Shown piece after piece: positions 26,401-36,053 of a stretch of DNA of 64,000 bases. Origin of the DNA: Hypericum androsaemum (taxonomy: Eukaryota; Streptophyta; Magnoliopsida; Malpighiales; Hypericaceae). Under the pieces are notes generated by a model that had not been told where the DNA came from, searched no databases, and saw only the letters and a program-made list of their open reading frames with translations. Every line of letters begins with the position of its first letter. The first letter of the stretch is position 1. Made by a program: the position numbers and the translations under genes. Where the stretch lies: NCBI GenBank assembly GCA_963995505.1, contig OZ023184.1:3162001-3226000 (forward strand). The letters are read 5' to 3'.

Positions 26401-26966
26401 GGCAGATACCATAGAAGATGAAAATTTCCCACAAGGTCTGGTTTTGGTTCCTCGGGGAACAGATGACGGTAACATCATTGTTGGTCCTCACGTTAGAGGT
26501 AGCCGACTGAGAGCGTCATCTGCTGGTGATGAAGAAGTCGATCTACTTCTTCCCGGTACAACAGCTAGGTAATATGTTCATTCCTCAAAGCAGTCTTGAA
26601 TTAGCTTTCTGAAGCCTTCATGTTGTTCATGGCGTAGCTTAGATAAGCTTGCTCACAGCACATTGTTCTTTATCAATCATCCTGAGCAGGCTTCAAATCC
26701 AGCTTGGTGTGAACATGCCTGCGAGGGCCGAGCTGATACCGGGGAAAGAGGAGGACAAGCAGGCATTTCAAGTATACGATGTTGTTCTTTACTTGGGCGT
26801 GATCGATATATTGCAAGAATACAACATGACCAAGAAGATCGAGCACGCATACAAATCTTTTCAATTTGATTCCTTGTCCATCTCCGCAGTGGATCCAACG
26901 TTCTATTCCAGGCGCTTTCTCGAGTTCATCCAGAAGGTGTTCCCGCCAAATGCCGCTACGAGCTAG
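23445..26966 (+). CDS. PIP5K: MORN-repeat phosphatidylinositol-4-phosphate 5-kinase (PIP5K9-like)
   Basis: Eight exons keep frame: 23445-24703, 24924-25091, 25165-25330, 25509-25619, 25784-25971, 26108-26250, 26406-26568 and 26690-26966. They predict 824 residues, near the length of Arabidopsis PIP5K9. Residues 64-241 are eight MORN repeats (for example [21 protein letters not shown] minus its last residue), a plant-specific N-terminal module thought to act in membrane or phosphatidic-acid binding. The catalytic domain fills about 425-820. It has the glycine loop [10 protein letters not shown], the ATP-binding lysine in [10 protein letters not shown], the catalytic [12 protein letters not shown], and the late motif [21 protein letters not shown] before the activation loop. 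The enzyme makes PI(4,5)P2 from PI4P at the plasma membrane or nucleus. Exon 1 carries the whole N-terminal half, as in the family. A Met replaces the expected Arg just before QIEIDSKF at the exon 5/6 junction. The subtype is tentative. Confidence 0.93.
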
Positions 26967-27575
26967 GGAAATTTCCTGCAATCCTACATCTGTGGCCATC
27001 CGCACTGATTTACTGATGGAAACATGCTGCTTGAGAGTGCTTCCCAAACCACATGCACGAGACTTGCAGATGGAGAACAACGACATTGCAAGTCTGTGTC
27101 GCTGTATTTTTTTGTTTTACATTTCGCTGTTACCTTTTCACGAAGGATTGAGAATTGTTACATATTTGTGCAGATTATCTGCAGATCGACCATGAATACG
27201 ATTGTCCTTTGCCTTCCAATGGTCTCGCCCTTGGTTCTTGGGGTGTGCCATGAGAGTGAACTTTCTTCATTGATGTGGAAAACACAGAATCACCTTTCAC
27301 GAGAATGTTAAAATGGCACAAAATAGTAGTTACAACTGATACAATATAAGCTGCAAGTCAAAAACAGTCACTTCCTAGAGAATCCGAGAGAAATCAGTAC
27401 AATCAGGCTGAAGCAAAATCCTTCTCTAAGGGCCTTAAGTTGCTTGGCTACAGGAACTTTAGAATTCCATAAACCGTACAAAGTTCTGCCTGCGTCCAGG
27501 TTTGCCAAAGAAATTCTAGAAGCCGATGGCTCCTTGAATCACAAGTTCTACTGTCTCTGGCTTGGCGCAGACTTG
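26967..27575. other. Convergent spacer PIP5K/SF3A2
   Basis: About 600 bp between two stop codons on opposite strands. It should contain both 3' UTRs. No separate gene is seen. Confidence 0.5.
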
Positions 27576-29550
27576 CTAGCCCATCTGTTGCCCAGGAAAA
27601 CCTTGGGGGTGTGGCATTGGAGGCCTACCCTGCATACCGGGTGTGAAATTCCCCATTGTACCACTGCCACTGGGTGGTGGAGGCGGGGCAGATGGAGCTC
27701 CACCTGGAGGCATTGGCCTAGGTCCATTTGCCATTGCCATTGCCATGGGAGGCGGCGGCGGCGGTAAGGATCCCGGTATGGGGGGAGGAGGTGGTCTGGC
27801 TCCAATGGGAAAACCTTGAGGAGGAGGTGGTGGAGGAGCTTGTGGAGGTGGTCCCAGAGGTCTTGGATGTTCACCAGGTGCTGTTGTGTCATTACCTGCA
27901 GAAGCTGATTGGGGTTTGTTTGCCTCTGGTGGCTTGACCTTAAAATACAACTGCAACTGCAAATGATATTGAAGTTAAATAGTTTTCCCGGAGCGCCAAA
28001 AACAGCCACAACAAACCACTGATTTCTCCCTTGAACACTAAAAATCAGATAATGCTACTTGAGAATACTTGGCAAGACTCCACAAGAAACTCTAAACAGG
28101 AAATAGGACAAGACATTAATTGAGAGAGTTGAGTTAGTGTGGAACCGATATGAACTTCATGTTTCATGTAGACAAGAAAATCTAATTCAACAAGTAAACT
28201 GTTCCTGTAATCAACAAAGAGGTGTGAGCAGACCAACATAAATATACTTACAGTGAACATCTTTGAGTCTGGATCCCAGTGAGAGAAGAACTTCGGGGTG
28301 GATTTATCAATTTCTGTGCTGGGAACCTGAAGCATAAAATAATAGTAGGGCATGTCAAAGATTTACATGACTGCAAACTAGTGTATCACTGAAGCAGTTT
28401 TACCTTGAACGCAATGATCTCATATGGTTCTGCAGCAAATAGAAGAAATTGATATCTCTTGTCATAGGGTTGCATTTTCTGCATTCATGGAAAAGAGCCA
28501 ACTAAATGAAAAGGTCAACTGAGGATAGAATGTACAGTACAAGCTGAAAGATATGGGCATGAATTGGCAGATCCTTGAGTTGAGCATAGCAAACTGTTCT
28601 CAGTCTAACATCAGAAAAAAGAAATGCATAACTTCTTGTAAGAAAAGTCTCCGATAACTTCCACTCACAAGATAAAGACTAAAAAATTCTTATTGAACTT
28701 TTTTAAGAAAAAAACCTGTTCAAAAGAAGACATAAACCGGTGCCTTGGCTTTGCATTATCTTCTATCTCAGGGTATTCAATCTGCATCAAATGCCAGGCA
28801 CTATCAGAAAAGCCCAATAGTAGAAAGTAAATGAAAGAGAACAGACAAGGAAGACGGAAGAAGAAAAAGTCAAACCTGAAAGAGAAGGGATCTTTGCTTG
28901 GTGTCAGAATCATACTGCTTTGTCACTCGATACCCAGGTCTCCCAATTTTGACTGCAGAGGCAGAATGCCAAGGCTCGTTACGAACATTTACAAAGCAAT
29001 TAGACAGACAAGATGCAAAACCCCTAATAAATATACATAATCAAGAACACCTCCATGATGTCACTTTTTGGCCACACAGCAGCACCCATCTTTCTAACAT
29101 AGCTTTTCTAGCTCATTGAGGTACAACAACCAGAAATCCCAAGTACCATCTGACTTGAGATTCTCGTAAATCATGAATCATCCCTTTCCCCGTACCACTC
29201 CATAGACATCACACCGTTGCATCAATATGTTCATTCAAATATCCACAAGCTAGACAAGTCCTTCCAATCTTAGATATCTTAGCATCCATCGTTCACCAAC
29301 ACATACAAGCACTCAACATCTTCACGAACTTCATGGCACCAAAGTCCCCCACGGTTTCTCCACAACATACAATCACTACCATAAAGACCATAAACCTACA
29401 ACAACCCGACAAAATCAACCCACAAAGACCAACCCTTTAACCCACAAAACCACTCCTCGCATTTAGCCAGTTCACTACAAAGTGCCAAGCTCGCTAAACA
29501 ATTGTGCACCCCACGTGTTCGACGAAAAGCATATCCCAAAACAAACAAGG

Positions 29551-29606
<56 letters not shown>

Positions 29607-29853
29607 TCAGTCATCGTACCGGTCTTACGGACATTGACCTTGCGCTTGTTTGGCTGGGGGAGGGCGGGGGACTCCTTGGCCTCGCGGGCGGCCCGCTTGG
29701 CCAAGTTGGTCTGGTGGCGCTTCCCTTGCGTGTGGGCCAAGTAGTTCCCTTCGTTGTTGTGCAGAGTCAGACACAGCTTACACTCGTAACTAAAACCCAC
29801 CCAAATTATCAAATTAACACCAAATTTAATTTCAATAAAAGAAACCCTAGACG

Positions 29854-29892
<39 letters not shown>

Positions 29893-30055
29893 GGGTTAAG
29901 GACCTGCCGAGGTGGTTGCGCATGAAATAGGGATCCTTGGCGAGATCGATGGTCTCGAGGGCGAGACGCCGGAGCCGCTCCCGCCGGTCGATGGCCTCGT
30001 TCTGGGCGGAGGCCGCGCCTCCGCTCCCTGGCTTCGACCCCCACTCTCTGTCCAT
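27576..30055 (-). CDS. SF3A2: Splicing factor 3A subunit 2 (SF3a66/SAP62)
   Basis: Seven exons on the minus strand keep frame: 30055-29904, 29789-29620, 28952-28876, 28781-28716, 28478-28404, 28326-28252 and 27956-27576. They predict 331 residues. A matrin-type C2H2 zinc finger lies in YECKLCLTLHNNEGNYLAHT plus QGKRH (Cys54, Cys57, His70, His76). The conserved SF3A2 core follows (KIGRPGYRVTKQYD, IEYPEIEDNAKPRHRFMSSF, FAAEPYEIIAFKVPSTEID, KFFSHWDPDSKMF). The tail, from about residue 215, is rich in proline and glycine, as in animal and plant homologues. The protein is part of the SF3a complex of the 17S U2 snRNP and acts in branch-site recognition in the nucleus. Intron 1 (114 bp) contains a 37-base homopolymer and intron 2 a long AT dinucleotide run. 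The last exon is one long proline-rich exon. Confidence 0.95.
29553..29603. repeat. (AT)n microsatellite in SF3A2 intron 2
   Basis: About 25 uninterrupted AT units lie 17 bp from the exon 2 donor of SF3A2 (minus strand). They are likely length-polymorphic. Confidence 0.95.
29855..29891. repeat. 37-base G homopolymer in SF3A2 intron 1
   Basis: An unbroken run of 37 G on the plus strand (C in the transcript), beginning 12 bases downstream of the intron 1 donor. Runs of this length are unstable and hard to sequence, so the exact count should not be trusted. Confidence 0.95.
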
Positions 30056-32897
30056 CTCTCTCTACTACTGCTGAATTTCTCTCTCTATCTCTCTTCTTCT
30101 TCTTCCTCTCTCTTCTAGCTCCTTTTTTTGTTGGGCTTGGGCCCTTTTGAGCTGATTGTCCGCGTGGCTTAATGGGCCTCATACTATTCAACATTTAACC
30201 AAACAAAATAGAAGAATCGGTGAATTCTCTCTCTAAGTATGCTCTGATAATAAGATGTAATTATGTTCTTTTTTATTCTCTGTTTTATTTTTGCACTGAT
30301 GTATATGTATATGATGTGAAAGGATTAGCCTATCTCGATGTACTCAGCACTAATATTTTAGCATGTGGCTAATAAAAATTAGTAAATATCCTAGACCCTC
30401 AATTTTAAAAAAAAACTAAAACAACTCGATTTTTAATTACAACTTTTTGTCGTGACCAAGATTTGTATTCTGGTCACTCTCCATTTCATCATTCTCATAT
30501 ATCATTAGAGCAATTACTCTTTGGTGTTCAACATTTAATTTTTTTTTAGTGAATCTATAATTCTAGAGCAGTGTATGACCATTGTACCCACTCTTGAACG
30601 CTTAAAAAGATCAAACAATAAGAACTTTCATAGTTTCAGTGTTAATGACAATTTTAATTTTTTTTTGGTGGAAATGACAATTTTAATATGCAGTTTGAGA
30701 TAATGCACTTTTTTTTTGTTCTTGGGCGGAAAATAAATGAGATAGACTATTTGGAATAAAAAGGGAAGGACGAAAAAAAAAATTTATTTAATCATTTGTT
30801 TATGCTGGGACGTTCTGGTCCAAAACTTTTCTGATTTCCAGTGAAGTCGACATATCGCAGTCAAAATATAAAGCCTTCGGGTTCGCAAAATAACATGGGA
30901 ACAGAGACTGGACAGAGCACGATGGCCACCGACTCATTGGAGGCTCACTAAGTATGGAGGTAGGGTACAAGTATTCTCTTTATTTTAGTTTGGCGAGTTA
31001 AATTTATATCTTAATTCTCAAATTCTATAGAGTTTTTATTATAAAATTTATTCTCTTATTTTCAAAATCCACATGTTCTACCGGATTTGACCCTTGACGT
31101 TTTACTTTCTTTCTGTAATTTCTTACATAAAATTTCCATGTTATAAAATTCAAACATTTCATCAATTATACATCAATATCTAATAAAAAGTGAAGTAATA
31201 TAAAATTTTGCAATTTAAGTCAAATGACACAAGAAATTTCTTTATAGTTTAGTACGTCAACAACAAAAAAATAAAGAAAAGTAAGCTTCTAGTGTGTAAT
31301 CTTAAAAAAAATTGAGTTGGTTTCAAGTTACTTGTGAATTTTAGGTAATTATATGTATATTATATTAAATACTAATGTCTTGGGAGGAAGATACCTCTCA
31401 TATCCTCCATATGATAAAGTACGTGGTTAGCGGTTCGGAATAATTTTGGACATTTTATCCTCCATAACATAGGTACTTTGTGTTGTAGCCGATCGTATTT
31501 TTTCCGGTGCTTAGATATCGTATATCATTATGGTCTGTCTAATATGTGTTATATGGTACTCAATGTACGATATTCTCGGTGTCATTGGTGTAACTATTTT
31601 TGGTGGACATTTCTTGATAAATATAATTCTTTACTTATTAGGAAAAAAAATAGGATCTAACTAAGGTATGGTCCAAAATATAGTAAAATAGTAAAATATG
31701 GTATCAATCTATAGGATTCATACCTTACCTAGAACCGTCTCACTAAAATGGACTCATATTCATACTACATACCTTACTCTAGACACTTTAAAAATTAACA
31801 TACCTTAAACTTATAAAGTAGAGGTAGGCCACACGACCCACGATTTATGATATTTTTGTTATCCTAGGCTCCTCCAAAGCTATTATACTTTGAATGGAGA
31901 CGCAGCCCACTCCCAAGCACTACCCTCTATTTTTAACGTCTTTTAAATAGAGATCAACAATACTCTAAAATTGTTAGAAGATTGATAAAAAAAAAGTCGG
32001 TCAAAAAATAATGGCAATATAAATGTATGCATGTCTTGACACATGCTACATTTTAGTCAACACAAACTTTGCCACGTGTAAACAATATCTAATCTAACAC
32101 TTTAAACATTGAAATTGATTTTGTGGACGGTAAAGGCTAGTATTATGGCCGTTAATACCATCCACTCAACATTTGGTGATGTCGCTCAGCGATTAGCTAG
32201 CATTCAAACCTTAAGTAGCATATAAAACATTTATCTACGAAACGAATCCTTAAGATTACTCTTGAATATTACATAAAGTCCAACTAAAATAATAAAAATA
32301 TTTGTGTCACTCTTTATACTACCTAGTAGCCAAACACCTACTGAAAAGCTGGGTAAGAATTTTAAAAGGTGACAAAATTCTTCTAACAAATATTTAATAC
32401 CGACACTTTTTCAATAGCTCAAATTTGAAATCTTTTAATTAAATTAGATCAACTCTAACATTAGTTGAACTAAATGTTTGTTCCTTCCAAATAAGATAGC
32501 AAACTGAGAAGAGCTAATTGATTTATATTAATAAAATGAATATAAATCAACACTGTAAACACTATAAGGAAGCTAATGTTGGAGTAATTAATAAAATGAT
32601 TTACCTATAAAAATATTAATCAAATGATTAAAGCGGCAGAAAGATGTCATCCTGAAAGCAAGGGCCATCGATGTTTTTTCGGTCGAAGCCACCGAACATG
32701 TCGTGTTTGTTTAAAACTTTGTTCGTCGTGGCATAAAAAAATTGCGATTTCGGTAGTCTCACGGCTTCTTTTCTTGGGTCCACCGTCCATGGCTTTCCGT
32801 ATTTTGAGCCATACCAATACGCCAATGAACAAACTTATAGATTAGAAGACGAATATTGTATATGCATTGATTTTTTTAGTGGAAATATGTCATCTTA
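30056..32897. other. AT-rich intergenic DNA upstream of SF3A2
   Basis: The first 150 bp are the SF3A2 promoter/5' UTR side, with a CT-rich stretch on the plus strand at 30056-30120. Beyond that no gene is supported. A pair of overlapping minus-strand ORFs at 32628-32832 has no recognisable domain. Confidence 0.4.
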
Positions 32898-33153
32898 TGT
32901 TATGATCGGAGCAAAAGTAAGGAAAGAATCAAGAGTGAAAGAAAGATACAGGGGTAAAGGAGGAGAAGACGAGAAGGAAGAAGAGGGAAAGAAAGAAACG
33001 TAATCTGTTTCAATTAAGATTTGGTAAAGTTTCAGAATGATCACTTCTTCTTCTAATCTTCCTATTTATACTCCCTATATGTCGGTGTAAGCCATAGTAC
33101 AATATGGTCCTATGCATTTGACATTATTGCAGATAAGTCCTCTTCTCATAACA
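32898..33153 (-). mobile_element. Short solo LTR (256 bp)
   Basis: The ends are perfect 8-bp inverted repeats (TGTTATGA...TCATAACA). The flanking 5-bp direct repeats are identical: TCTTA at 32893-32897 and 33154-33158. The minus strand has a TATA box-like GTATAAATAGGAAG, giving the orientation. The purine-rich stretch near 32930-33000 is transcript-antisense. The size suits a small Copia or TRIM-type LTR. No partner LTR is found in the window. Confidence 0.7.
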
Positions 33154-33158
33154 TCTTA

Positions 33159-34522
33159 TTAATAATATAAAGGAAAATTTTCAGTTGTTTCTTTGGTATT
33201 TTTTTTATCTAAGTATGATGTAGTTTAGTTTTTTTTAAGTAAGATTTATCAAATAATTCATAGTATATACATCCTATTTAGTGTGACATTTCCCCTACCA
33301 TGTCAAAACAGGGTTGCGACTGTCAAACTCGTCAAAATCCTACCACACCAAAATCCAGGGAAAAAAAGTGTGGTAGAGAAAGAATACCTTGACAGAAATA
33401 CCTATTTTGACGTTAAAATTGCCAAACAATACCACACCGTCATGAAGATTCTAACATAAATTAAAGCGGGTTAATCTAATGCCCATATTGTGCTCGCACG
33501 ACCCTCATTTTCATCGCACGTTGATGAAATAAAAAATTGTGCAAATTTAGACCTGATGGGTTTCATTTGATGGGCTTATTGAGAACCTCGCACTCCTTAG
33601 TACAAAAAGAATAGATTTATTTATAAATTTGAAGAATTATTATTTTAAGATTTTATATTGAATACAAAGATTCTAAGATACTCTTTCAAAATAATCGATT
33701 TCAAACATAAATGTTTGGCCACGATCCCAGCTTCGAGAGCCGAAATGCGCCCAATTGAGATAGGTGAAATGCCTCCGCAGGATTGCATTGCTTTGTTAGT
33801 TCAGGACACCATTGGGATTAGTTTTCCCAGGATTGTAAGGATGGCATGATGTTTTTCTTTTGAATAAAGGAGTGCCCAGTACTCGCCATTCTCACCACAC
33901 ACAAAAAAAAGTGAGAATCGTCCAATTGAGAGCGAGGAAGTCAAAGCTGCTATATATACTAGATTGGTCTCCTCAGCTCAGGAAGTGTCCAATAATTACT
34001 GGTAGGTCCATTTTGTAATAACATCCCATCGACAATTCAACGTGGCACGAACCCTCACACACTTATGTCCGACTTTCTTTTTTTCTTCAATATTATGCGT
34101 CCAATTTGAAAAATTACAATTACTTTTAACAATATTTTATTTTTAGAAATAAAATTTGAGATCTGAAATAAAAATAAAGTAATTTCATATCAGTTGAATT
34201 ACGATCCTGATTGGGTTCGAAATAAGCCTAGCAGCACCACACGGCCAAGGGAAATGGACCGCACACGTTAAATGACAAACTTGTAATATCAGAGATTACA
34301 TATCGATAATTTTAAAATTTTGCATTTGTTACAATGTACAATTGCTCAAAGCTTGATGTACCACTACATGTTACATGGTATACAAGCAATTACTGTATGG
34401 TACACTACTGTCTCACATGTTATACCAATGTCCGCATCATGTTATAACATGGTTCATTGCACTGTTATACCAGTGTTCACCGTATGATATACTTGCCTCT
34501 AAAACTAACACTTAAGAACCAT
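33159..34522. other. Intergenic DNA before the Tat element
   Basis: No gene is recognised. At about 34320-34500 there are loosely iterated phrases around GTACCACTACATGTTACATG and TGTTATACCA, probably a decayed repeat. Confidence 0.4.
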
Positions 34523-34612
34523 ATTATTGTTGGAGCACGAAACTAATGTCTCGGAGTGATGACGGTCTATCTCCGGATGTGCGGGAATCGGCTCGAGCTC
34601 GTCGGAACGAAG

Positions 34613-34910
34613 AGCCCGGGCGAGAGGCCCCTCTCGCCCGCATCGGCGAGAAGCCGAGCGCTCACGAAGAGCCCGGGCGAGAGGACCCTCTCGCCCGCGT
34701 AGGCGAAGCCGAGCGCTCGCGGGGAGCCCGGGCGAGAGGCCCCTCTCGCCCGCGTAGGCGAAGCCGAGCGCTCACGGGGAGCCCGGGCGAGAGGCGCCTC
34801 TCGCCCGCGTAGGCGAAGCCGAGCGCTCACGGGGAGCCCGGGCGAGAGGCCCCTCTCGCCCGCGTAGGCGAAGCCGAGCGCTAACGGGGAGCCCGGGCGA
34901 GAGGCCCCTC
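34613..34910. repeat. 55-bp palindrome-containing minisatellite in the 5' LTR
   Basis: Units begin at 34613, 34670, 34725, 34780, 34835 and 34890 (first spacing 57, the others 55 bp). Each full unit holds a palindrome with 10-bp arms, GGGCGAGAGG facing CCTCTCGCCC, and ends with GTAGGCGAAGCCGAGCGCTC or a close variant. The array is very GC-rich against an AT-rich background. The same array is at 49412-49709 in the 3' LTR. Confidence 0.93.
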
Positions 34911-35757
34911 AAGCGAGGAGCCGAGTGAGAGGCCTACGGCAAGAGGTCGAGTGGCGAGAGGCCGAGCGAGAGGCCGAGTGATAAAAGGCCGAGCGAGAGG
35001 CCGGGTGGCGAGAGGCCAAGCGAGAGGCCTACGGCGAGAGGCCGAGCGAGAGGCCGAGCGAGAGGCCTACGGCGAGAGGCCAAGCGAGAGGCCTACGGCG
35101 AGAGGCCGAGCGAGAGGCCGAGCGAGAGGCCTACGGCGAGAGGCCAAATGGCGAAAGGCCAAGTGAGAGGCCGAGCGAGAAGCCTAAGGTGAGTAGCCGG
35201 GCGAGAAACTTAAGGCCGGAAGCCTAAGGCAAGTAGACAAGCAAGGAGCCTAAGGCAAGAAGCCGAAGGTGAGAAGCCAACTTGGACCCGAGCGGGAAGC
35301 TCATTTGACCTTCGTAGGCGGGAAGGTGATTTCGGGAATAGGTCCACTTTGGTTGAGGAGGCCTTTAGCCTGAGCCCATTTTGAGATTCACTTTGGGCCT
35401 GACGAGATGTCCGTTTTGGGCGATGACGGATTTGAGTCAAGATTTTGCATGGGAGGTTCGAGAAGGTCAAAACGATCTATATTTTCCTAACTTGAGCCGA
35501 GATTCTCAATATTCGGCAAGACTTGGTAAATTCCTCGTTAGGCCGCGATCGCTTGGTCGTCACGTTTTGAAAGCTTCCTATCCGAGGATGGGATTTGCTC
35601 ATTTAAGGAAGACGGCTTGTATTGAGCCGAGAGGATCCCGTCATGTTAGGAGCAAATAATTTGAAGCGGATCTCTCGGGATTGAGACTTGGAGCCGAAGG
35701 TCTTGGAGGCGGTTTAGGATTTCCTATTGTGAAGGCGTGAGGGTTAGGTCAAGGTAC

Positions 35758-35768
35758 TCTATATAAGA
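35758..35768 (+). promoter_or_regulatory. LTR TATA box
   Basis: TCTATATAAGA in the 3' part of the LTR is the only good TATA motif there. The matching site in the 3' LTR lies at about 50519-50529. Transcription would start roughly 30 bp downstream. Confidence 0.6.
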
Positions 35769-35991
35769 AGGGTTCGGGCGAGAGAACGGACATCACGAAC
35801 ACATCAAACAACAACTATCTTTACTTTTTATCTCGTAGCCCGTAGTCCTTTTTTCTCCCTCTCCCTTAGATTGAACGTCTAAGTTCACTCTTTTTTCACC
35901 CTCTCCGTTAGGCTGACCTTGGGACGACCACTCCGGATCTATCTCGGGTAGTCTTGACGTTCTTGTACCCACTTTCTCCGCAACATATTTT

Positions 35992-36009
35992 TGGCACGCT
36001 CGGTGGGAC
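35992..36009 (+). other. Putative primer-binding site
   Basis: TGGCACGCTCGGTGGGAC stands six bases after the 5' LTR. It begins with TGG, as expected for pairing to a tRNA 3' CCA end. I cannot assign the tRNA without a database. Confidence 0.6.
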
Positions 36010-36053
36010 TAAGGAGGGCGTCTGAGAAGGCGGTCTAGCTTCGTTTGATCAAG

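Larger units (their letters stand above)
34528..35985 (+). repeat. 5' LTR of the Tat element (1458 bp)
   Basis: It starts TGTTGGAGCACGAAACTAAT and ends CTCCGCAACA. U3 is dominated by a 55-bp tandem array (34613-34910) and a shorter purine-rich array of GAGAGGCC units (34915-35200). A TATA box (CTATATAAG, about 35759-35767) precedes GGGTTCGGGCGAGAGAACGG, where transcription probably starts. It matches the 3' LTR over its full length except in the short-unit array, where it is 36 bp longer overall. Confidence 0.96.

Noticed and set aside
29396..30055. 219-codon and 131-codon ORFs with IYIYIY and poly-Gly/Pro runs
   Set aside because: These are read-through of the AT and G tracts in SF3A2 introns; the spliced SF3A2 model explains the coding parts.
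34546..34830. Arg/Glu-rich ORFs in the LTRs on both strands (also 49345-49629)
   Set aside because: They arise from the GC-rich 55-bp palindromic array; no domain, and both strands are open equally.
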